Shown here: positions 5,626-10,522 of the stretch, one piece after another
Position numbering within the stretch: the stretch's first letter is position 1
How the letters are laid out: each line of letters begins with the position of its first letter
Source: Lysobacterales bacterium
GTDB taxonomy: Bacteria; Pseudomonadota; Gammaproteobacteria; Xanthomonadales; SZUA-36
DNA length: 10,522 nt
Direction: 5' to 3'
Assembly: GCA_029287515.1 (NCBI GenBank)
Contig: JARFQZ010000286.1
Coordinates: 1 to 10,522 of the forward strand
The notes under the pieces: generated by a model
Told to the model about the DNA's origin: nothing
Seen by the model: only the letters and a program-made list of their open reading frames with translations
Database searches by the model: none
Made by a program: the position numbers and the translations under genes

Positions 5626-7278
5626 CTTGACCCGGTGCGGAGTCGCTGCGTCGTCGCCTATCCGGCGTCTCAGGTCCTCCTCGTATTCCGAGTAGTTTCC
5701 CTCGAACCATTCGACATGGCTGTCTCCCTCGAACGCCAGCATGTGGGTCGCGATGCGGTCAAGGAACCAGCGGTCATGGGAGATCACCACGGCAGAGCCC
5801 GGAAATTCGAGCAGGGCTTCCTCCAGTGCGCGCAAGGTCTCGACGTCCAGGTCGTTGGTGGGCTCATCGAGCAGCAGGACGTTGCCGCCCGAGCGCAGCA
5901 GCTTGGCCAGGTGCACGCGGTTGCGCTCGCCGCCCGAGAGGTCCCGGACCCTTTTCTGCTGATCGGACCCGCGGAAATTGAAGCGGCCCACGTAGGCGCG
6001 GGACTGGGTTTTATAGTTGCCCACCTGGATGATTTCTTCCCCATCCGCGATTTCCTCCCACACGCTGCGGTCACCCTCGAGGCTGTCGCGGCTCTGATCG
6101 ACGTAGGCAAGGTCGACGGTAGGGCCAAGGGTGATGGAGCCGCTGTCGGGCGTTTCCTCGCCCGTCAGCATGCGAAACAGGGTTGATTTTCCCGCGCCGT
6201 TGCCGCCGATCACGCCCACGATGGCGCCAGGAGGGATACTGAAGCTGAGATCGTCGATCAGCAGACGGTCGTCGAACCCCTTGCCCAGGTGCTCCACTTC
6301 GATGACCTGGTTGCCCAGGCGGGGGCCGGGCGGAATGAAGATTTCATGGGTTTCATTGCGCTGCTGGTGGCTTTGCGAGCTTAATTCGTCGAACCGTTGC
6401 AGGCGCGCCTTGCTCTTGGCGCGGCGGCCCTTGGGATTGGAGCGCACCCACTCCAGCTCGGCCTGGATGGAACGCTGCCTGGCCTTTTCACGACCCTCCT
6501 CCTGTTGCAGTCTCACTTCTTTCTGTTCCAGCCAGGAAGAGTAATTGCCTTTCCAGGGAATACCGTATCCGCGGTCCAGTTCCAGGATCCATTCCGCGGC
6601 ATTATCCAGAAAATAACGGTCATGGGTGATCGCCACGACGGTGCCGGGGAACTCGGTGAGAAACCGCTCGAGCCAGCCAACCGATTCCGCGTCCAGGTGA
6701 TTGGTGGGTTCGTCCAGCAGCAGCATGTCCGGGCCGGACAACAACAGCCGGCACAGGGCGACCCTTCTGCGCTCTCCGCCTGACAGGTGGCTGATGGACG
6801 CGTCCCAGTCCGGCAGGCGCAGCGCATCGGCGGCAACCTCCAGCGTCCGCTCCAGTTCCCAGCCGTTGGCGTTTTCGATTGCTTCCTGCAGGTCAGCCTG
6901 CTCGGCCAGCAGGTCGTTCATCGCATCGTCATCCATGGGCTCCGCGAACTTCATACTGATTTCATCGAAGCTGTTCAGCAGTTCGCGGACCGCGCTGACG
7001 CCTTCTTCGACGACCTCGCGCACCGTTTTGCTGTCATCCAGTTCGGGTTCCTGCGGCAGGTAGCCGATCCGCGTACCCGGCTGGGGCCTGGCTTCACCTT
7101 CAAACTCCTGGTCGACACCGGCCATGATGCGCAGGACCGTCGATTTACCGGCGCCGTTCAGGCCCAGCAGGCCGATCTTGGCGCCCGGGAAGAAGGACAG
7201 CGAGATGTCCCTGATAATGGTGCGGTTAGGGGGTACGATCTTGCTCACCCCGATCATTGTGTAGATGAATTGAGCCAT
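5605..7278 (-). CDS. ettA: energy-dependent translational throttle protein EttA (ABC-F ATPase)
   Basis: EttA is a soluble ABC-F protein that binds the ribosomal E site and adjusts early elongation to the ATP/ADP level. At 557 residues it matches E. coli EttA (555) and opens with the same kind of MAQF-YTM start and VPP-R segment. ABC domain 1 has Walker A GLNGAGKST (39-47), LSGGE (165-169), Walker B LLLDE (186-190) and His219. The arm insertion lies at about 94-140 between Walker A and the signature. The interdomain linker (about 242-325) is highly charged and ends near IPPGPRLG (315-322). ABC domain 2 has GGNGAGKST (358-366), LSGGE (447-451), LLLDE (468-472) and His501. Both catalytic glutamates (E190, E472) are present, so it should be active. 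No membrane segments, as expected. It is divergent from glyA and its TAG (5605-5607) lies inside the SDR gene. Confidence 0.97.
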   Translation of the reverse strand: MAQFIYTMIGVSKIVPPNRTIIRDISLSFFPGAKIGLLGLNGAGKSTVLRIMAGVDQEFEGEARPQPGTRIGYLPQEPELDDSKTVREVVEEGVSAVRELLNSFDEISMKFAEPMDDDAMNDLLAEQADLQEAIENANGWELERTLEVAADALRLPDWDASISHLSGGERRRVALCRLLLSGPDMLLLDEPTNHLDAESVGWLERFLTEFPGTVVAITHDRYFLDNAAEWILELDRGYGIPWKGNYSSWLEQKEVRLQQEEGREKARQRSIQAELEWVRSNPKGRRAKSKARLQRFDELSSQSHQQRNETHEIFIPPGPRLGNQVIEVEHLGKGFDDRLLIDDLSFSIPPGAIVGVIGGNGAGKSTLFRMLTGEETPDSGSITLGPTVDLAYVDQSRDSLEGDRSVWEEIADGEEIIQVGNYKTQSRAYVGRFNFRGSDQQKRVRDLSGGERNRVHLAKLLRSGGNVLLLDEPTNDLDVETLRALEEALLEFPGSAVVISHDRWFLDRIATHMLAFEGDSHVEWFEGNYSEYEEDLRRRIGDDAATPHRVKYRRLSA

Positions 7279-7314
7279 GCTGTGTTCCGGAGGGTCAGTG
7301 GATTTCCGGTGCGA

Positions 7315-7343
7315 ATTATGCGTGATGCCCGCCTCCGGGTCCA
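7315..7343 (-). promoter_or_regulatory. candidate sigma70 promoter for ettA
   Basis: On the minus strand TGGACC (7343-7338; 4 of 6 to TTGACA) is followed by exactly 17 bases and then CATAAT (7320-7315; 5 of 6 to TATAAT). Transcription would begin near 7308, giving a leader of about 30 bases before the ATG at 7278. A weak ribosome-binding sequence CGGAA lies about seven bases ahead of the start. Spacing and position are right, but there is no experimental support. Confidence 0.42.
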
Positions 7344-7382
7344 GATTCGCGGGACGTTGAAATTCTAAGCAGTCATCCCACG

Positions 7383-7412
7383 TTTAGGTAACTAATAATG
7401 TTAATATTGAAA
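7383..7412 (+). promoter_or_regulatory. AT-rich stretch, probable core promoter of the glyA operon
   Basis: A 30-base AT-rich island stands out in GC-rich surroundings just ahead of glyA. AATAAT (7394-7399) matches the -10 consensus in 5 of 6 positions and would place the transcript start near 7406. No -35 element sits at the right distance: TTGAAA at 7357-7362 is 31 bases away. The promoter may be activator-dependent or lie elsewhere in 7279-7438. I saw no clear PurR- or MetR-type box and no riboswitch-sized leader. Confidence 0.28.
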
Positions 7413-7438
7413 GCTTGCCACAGGACAGAGAAACAGGA

Positions 7439-8695
7439 ATGTTTGACCAGACTTTTCGCATTAGCGGCTATGACGAAGAATTGGCCGGCGCCATCGCCGC
7501 GGAACGCACGCGACAGGAAGAGCACATCGAGCTGATCGCTTCTGAAAACTATGCCAGTCCGCGCGTTCTCGAGGCCCAGGGTTCGGTGCTGACCAACAAG
7601 TATGCGGAGGGTTATCCCGGCAAACGCTACTACGGCGGATGTGAATTTGTTGACCAGGCGGAGCAGTTGGCCAGGGAACGGGCGAAAGAGCTTTTTGGCG
7701 CAAACTACGCCAATGTGCAGCCTCATTCCGGGTCCCAGGCCAACGCGGCGGTTTATCTTGCATTGGTCAACCCGGGCGACACGATCCTGGGAATGAGCCT
7801 CAACGAAGGCGGTCATCTCACACACGGCAGTCCGGTGAATTTTTCGGGCAAGATGTTCAACGCGGTGCAATACGGTATCAATATCGAAACGGGCATGATC
7901 GATTACGAGATCATTGCCAGGCTGGCCAGGAAACACCGGCCGAAATTGTTGATTGGCGGTTTTTCGGCTTATTCCCGGGAAATCGACTGGGCGCGGATGC
8001 GTGAAATTGCCGATTCCGTGGGCGCCTGGTTCCTGGTGGACATGGCGCACGTGGCCGGCCTGGTGGCTGCCGGGGTATATCCCAGCCCGCTGCCGCACGC
8101 ACACGTCGTGACTTCCACAACGCACAAGACGCTGCGGGGCCCCAGGGGCGGTATCATTCTTGCAGTGGCCGACGAGGAAATGGAAAAAGCGCTCAATTCC
8201 GTCGTTTTTCCCGGGACGCAGGGCGGCCCGCTGATGCATGCCATCGCAGCCAAGGCCGTTGCGTTCAAGGAGGCGCTGGACCCGGAATTCAAGATCTACC
8301 AACGCGACGTGATCGACAATGCCCGCGCAATGGCCGCAGTCATCATGGAACGGGGTTACAAAATCGTTTCCGGTGGCACGGATAATCACTTGTTCCTCGT
8401 CGACCTGATCGGGCAGGACTTCACCGGCAAAGATGCCGAGGAGTCGCTGGGCCGGGCATTTATCACGGTCAACAAGAATACAGTGCCGGGAGAGCCGCGC
8501 TCACCTTTCGTGACCAGTGGCCTGCGCATGGGGACGCCGGCGGTGACCACGCGCGGATTCACGGTATCCGATTGCCAGGAACTGGCCGGGATCATTTGTG
8601 ACGTGCTGGACAACGTCGGTGATGCCGGGGTGGAGCAACAAGCAAAGCAGGCTGCGCTGCAGTTGTGCAGTAAACACCCGGTGTATTCGGAATAA
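7439..8695 (+). CDS. glyA: serine hydroxymethyltransferase
   Basis: This PLP enzyme interconverts serine and glycine, moving a one-carbon unit to tetrahydrofolate; it is cytosolic and normally a homodimer or homotetramer. From ATG 7439 it has 418 residues (E. coli 417). Clear markers are the block EEHIELIASENY (27-38), the glycine-rich KYAEGYPGKRYYGG (54-67), HSGSQAN (96-102), GGHLTHGSPVNFSG (124-137), the cofactor aspartate region VDMAHVAGLVAAG (200-212) and STTHKTLRGPRGG (226-238) with PLP-binding Lys230. VTSGLRMGTPAVTTRG (358-373) carries the substrate-binding Arg363. An upstream TTG at 7415 would add eight residues and is not favoured. Purine-rich AGGACAGAG (7422-7430) precedes the ATG. 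It is the first gene of a run with nrdR, ribD and ribE. Confidence 0.98.
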   Translation: MFDQTFRISGYDEELAGAIAAERTRQEEHIELIASENYASPRVLEAQGSVLTNKYAEGYPGKRYYGGCEFVDQAEQLARERAKELFGANYANVQPHSGSQANAAVYLALVNPGDTILGMSLNEGGHLTHGSPVNFSGKMFNAVQYGINIETGMIDYEIIARLARKHRPKLLIGGFSAYSREIDWARMREIADSVGAWFLVDMAHVAGLVAAGVYPSPLPHAHVVTSTTHKTLRGPRGGIILAVADEEMEKALNSVVFPGTQGGPLMHAIAAKAVAFKEALDPEFKIYQRDVIDNARAMAAVIMERGYKIVSGGTDNHLFLVDLIGQDFTGKDAEESLGRAFITVNKNTVPGEPRSPFVTSGLRMGTPAVTTRGFTVSDCQELAGIICDVLDNVGDAGVEQQAKQAALQLCSKHPVYSE

Positions 8696-8699
8696 ACCG

Positions 8700-9200
8700 A
8701 TGTGGTGCCCTTTCTGCAACCATGAAAACACCCGGGTGGTGGATTCACGCCTGACCCGCGACGGCATGCAGATCAGGAGGCGGCGCCAGTGTGAAAGTTG
8801 TGCCTCGCGTTTCAATACTTACGAGGCGCCGGAACTGAAGGCGCCAAGAATCATCAAGGCGGATGGCGCGAGGGAAGCCTTCTCCGAACAGAAATTGCGG
8901 GAAGGGATGTTGCGCGCGCTGGAGAAAAGACCGGTTGAGACCCGTCAGGTCGAACGAACCATCCGGTCATTGCTGCGCGAAATTTCCACGGTGGAAGACT
9001 CGGAGATTCCCAGTTCCCTGGTGGGAGAGTGGGTAATGCGCGAATTGGGCAAACTGGACCAGGTTGCCTATGTGCGCTTCGCTTCCGTGTACAAGAGGTT
9101 CGAGGACGTTCAGGCGTTTCGTGATGTGATCGAAAGCCTCGAGCGGGAAGCCCCTGCCGACGAGGACAACCCGCAGATCTCCTTACTGGATAAAAAGTGA
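8700..9200 (+). CDS. nrdR: transcriptional repressor NrdR
   Basis: NrdR represses ribonucleotide reductase operons by binding NrdR boxes, with ATP/dATP sensed through its ATP-cone. The 166-residue protein starts MWCPFC and has the zinc-ribbon cysteines C3, C6, C31 and C34. The basic RRRRQC (26-31) that contacts DNA is intact. The ATP-cone follows at about 46-136, from the IIKADG segment to VRFASVYKRFEDV. The start ATG 8700 is four bases after the glyA stop, with CGGAA (8688-8692) at good spacing; any longer frame reading back into glyA gives unrelated sequence. Small departures from the usual family pattern are Ala35 and Asn39 in CASRFNTYE (34-42), where Gly and Thr are common, and a polar C-terminal tail that makes it longer than the 149-residue E. 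coli protein. No NrdR box was noticed in this window. Confidence 0.97.
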   Translation: MWCPFCNHENTRVVDSRLTRDGMQIRRRRQCESCASRFNTYEAPELKAPRIIKADGAREAFSEQKLREGMLRALEKRPVETRQVERTIRSLLREISTVEDSEIPSSLVGEWVMRELGKLDQVAYVRFASVYKRFEDVQAFRDVIESLEREAPADEDNPQISLLDKK

Positions 9201-10294
9201 CGTTCAGCAGGTTCGACCACGAATGCATGGCCACGGCGCTCAGGCTGGCGCGCCGTGGACTGTATACGACCGACCCCAATCCACGGGTCGGTTGCGTCAT
9301 CGCCGACAGCGAACAGGTGTATGGTTACGGCTGGCATCAGCGGGCAGGAGCGCCGCATGCCGAAATCGAAGCGCTCAGAATGGCAGGTGAATCGGCCCGG
9401 GGGAAAACAGCTTATGTGACCCTGGAACCCTGCAGCCATCACGGGCGCACGCCGCCCTGCACCGAGGCGCTGCTGGAGGCCGGCATCCGGCGGGTCGTGG
9501 TTGCCGGTGAAGATCCCAATCCAGAAGTCAGCGGAAACGGAATTTCCCGGCTCACCGACGCGGGGCTTGAAGTCCAGCGGGGGTTGATGTCGCAGGCCGC
9601 GGATGAGCTAAACCCCGGTTTTCTGATGCGCATGAGAGCAGGGCGGCCCTGGATACGGATTAAATCCGCAACCAGCCTGGATGGAAGAACGGCACTGAAC
9701 AACGGTGACAGCAAGTGGATCAGCAGCGAGGCCTCGCGCCGGGACGTGCAGCGCTGGCGGGCGCGGTCCTCGGCGATACTGACCGGGATTGGCACGGTGC
9801 TGGCGGACGACCCTTCGATGAACGCGCGTATCAGCGAGCCCGTAACCCAGCCCGTCAGGGTCGTCGCTGACAGCAACTGGCGGACCCCGGCCGACAGCCG
9901 CATACTGGAAAACCCCGGGAAGGCATTCATCGCGGGCCGCCAGGACCTGCCCGTCCCGGAAGGCCTGGCTTCCTCGGATGCCATCTGTTTGCCGCTGCCG
10001 TCGAGCGAGGGGGTGATCAGTCTTGCAGCGCTGATGACAGAGCTGGCTGAAATGGAGCTCAACGAGGTGCAGGTCGAAGCCGGCGCCGGGCTCTGCGGCG
10101 CTTTGCTCAACGCCCGGCTGGTCGACGAAATCCTGGTTTACCAGGCGCCGGTTCTGCTGGGTAGCGGAGGTCCCGGGCCTTTTGCGTTCGGGCCGCTTGA
10201 ATCCATGGCCCAGAGAACGCATTTAAAGGTGCTGGAGACCATTCAAATTGGCGGGGACACCAGAATCCGCCTTGAACCCGAATTCAGGCTTTGA
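9197..10294 (+). CDS. ribD: bifunctional riboflavin deaminase/reductase RibD
   Basis: RibD carries out two early steps of riboflavin synthesis: deamination of 2,5-diamino-6-ribosylamino-4(3H)-pyrimidinone 5'-phosphate, then NADPH-dependent reduction of the ribose side chain. At 365 residues it has the standard length (E. coli 367). The N-terminal cytidine-deaminase-like domain (1-145) has NPRVGCVI (28-35), the zinc and proton-shuttle motif HAE (54-56) and PCSHHGRTPPC (78-88) with zinc ligands Cys79 and Cys88. The C-terminal reductase domain (about 150-365) has KSATSLDGRTAL (156-167), the TGIGTVLADDPSMNAR block (196-211) and VEAGAGLCGALL (293-304). The GTG start overlaps the nrdR stop as GTGA (9197-9200), so translation is probably coupled. 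ribE follows after 2 bp. Confidence 0.98.
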   Translation: MTFSRFDHECMATALRLARRGLYTTDPNPRVGCVIADSEQVYGYGWHQRAGAPHAEIEALRMAGESARGKTAYVTLEPCSHHGRTPPCTEALLEAGIRRVVVAGEDPNPEVSGNGISRLTDAGLEVQRGLMSQAADELNPGFLMRMRAGRPWIRIKSATSLDGRTALNNGDSKWISSEASRRDVQRWRARSSAILTGIGTVLADDPSMNARISEPVTQPVRVVADSNWRTPADSRILENPGKAFIAGRQDLPVPEGLASSDAICLPLPSSEGVISLAALMTELAEMELNEVQVEAGAGLCGALLNARLVDEILVYQAPVLLGSGGPGPFAFGPLESMAQRTHLKVLETIQIGGDTRIRLEPEFRL

Positions 10295-10296
10295 TC

Positions 10297-10522
10297 ATGT
10301 TTACCGGAATTGTTGAAACCAAGGGCACATTGCAGGAAAAAGTGAAGATGGGCGGAGACTATCGCCTGCGTATTGAATGTTCCGGCCTGGACCTGTCGTC
10401 CGCCCGCCCCGGGGACAGTATTTCCGTTTCGGGCGCCTGCCTGACCATGCTGGAGCCTGATGCATCCGGTTTTTATGCAGACGTCTCGCAGGAGACACTG
10501 AGCCTGACCACGCTTGGGAAAC
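10297..10522 (+). CDS. ribE: riboflavin synthase alpha chain, 5' part (cut by the window end)
   Basis: The frame opens with the highly conserved MFTGIVE of riboflavin synthase, which dismutates two 6,7-dimethyl-8-ribityllumazine molecules to riboflavin. Only 75 codons of the roughly 200-220 expected are present. They include GDSISVSGACLTM (38-50) and DVSQETLSLTTLG (62-74), both typical of the first lumazine-binding barrel. No stop occurs before the end of the window, so this is truncation by the window and not a broken gene. It begins 2 bp after ribD, with only a weak AGG upstream, which fits coupled translation in a glyA-nrdR-ribD-ribE operon. No FMN riboswitch precedes the rib genes here. 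The gene is named ribC in some species. Confidence 0.96.
   Translation, partial: MFTGIVETKGTLQEKVKMGGDYRLRIECSGLDLSSARPGDSISVSGACLTMLEPDASGFYADVSQETLSLTTLGK

Noticed and set aside
5635..7368. Several plus-strand open frames opposite ettA, up to 193 codons
   Set aside because: ettA matches its family end to end; the opposing frames have no domain and low-complexity composition.
7415..7438. TTG start for glyA adding eight residues
   Set aside because: ATG 7439 gives the family length and normal N-terminus.
7373..8389. Open frame of 338 codons on the minus strand opposite glyA
   Set aside because: It lies wholly across the strongly conserved glyA gene and its promoter region, its translation shows no recognisable domain, and such long antisense frames are expected in GC-biased coding sequence.
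8598..8699. Extended N-terminus of nrdR reading back into glyA
   Set aside because: NrdR proteins begin M-x-C-P-F-C, which is exactly what ATG 8700 gives; the extra 34 residues are a frame-shifted reading of glyA.
9439..10222. Two long minus-strand open frames (over 200 codons each) opposite ribD
   Set aside because: Serine/arginine-rich shadow translations of a certain ribD gene, with no motif and no credible ribosome-binding site.
9197..10296. Possible FMN riboswitch ahead of the riboflavin genes
   Set aside because: nrdR, ribD and ribE overlap or are 2 bp apart, leaving no room for a leader RNA; none is seen before glyA either.
1..10522. CRISPR arrays, insertion sequences, integrases, tRNA or attachment sites, or a defence system
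   Set aside because: No direct-repeat series, terminal inverted repeats with transposase, tRNA cloverleaf or defence-type domain was found on either strand; all long frames are accounted for by glycan or housekeeping genes.

Overview
The window looks like the chromosome of a GC-rich gammaproteobacterium. The strongest evidence is the gene order glyA-nrdR-ribD-ribE, together with an EttA that can be followed against the E. coli protein almost end to end. No tRNA, rRNA, CRISPR array, insertion sequence or integrase is visible. Every long open frame on the opposite strand of a real gene looks like a coding shadow. The window can be read as two blocks that meet tail to tail.

Left block (1-5616, plus strand): the downstream part of a surface-polysaccharide (O-antigen-like) cluster that uses the ABC-transporter export route. 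After the last 19 codons of an unrecognised gene come a Wzm-type permease, a Wzt-type ATPase with a C-terminal carbohydrate-recognition-like domain, a GT2 glycosyltransferase, a SAM-dependent methyltransferase with a short coiled coil and Trp-rich tail, a second GT2 of the rhamnosyltransferase (WbbL) type, and an atypical extended-SDR sugar-nucleotide epimerase/reductase-like protein. Genes overlap (TGATG junctions) or lie within about 40 bp, so this is almost certainly one transcription unit. The likely logic is that the glycosyltransferases build an undecaprenyl-linked glycan in the cytoplasm, the methyltransferase caps or decorates it, the Wzt C-terminal domain reads the finished end, and Wzm/Wzt export it. 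No initiating transferase, polymerase, ligase or complete sugar-nucleotide pathway is in view, so the glycan cannot be named.

Right block (5605-10522): housekeeping genes. ettA (ribosome-associated ABC-F translation factor) runs on the minus strand and its 3' end overlaps the 3' end of the SDR gene by 12 bp. A 160-bp divergent intergenic region with a good candidate ettA promoter separates it from a plus-strand operon: glyA (serine hydroxymethyltransferase), nrdR (ribonucleotide reductase repressor), ribD (riboflavin deaminase/reductase) and the first 75 codons of ribE (riboflavin synthase alpha chain), which runs off the window. These genes link one-carbon metabolism, dNTP control and flavin synthesis.

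I found no clearly new system. The most interesting idea is that the methyltransferase with its coiled coil and aromatic tail is a minimal, kinase-less WbdD-like chain terminator paired with the Wzt C-terminal domain. Second-tier observations are the SDR lacking its Tyr-x-x-x-Lys pair, an inverted repeat filling the gap before wzm where a ribosome-binding site would be expected, and the tail-to-tail gene overlap.
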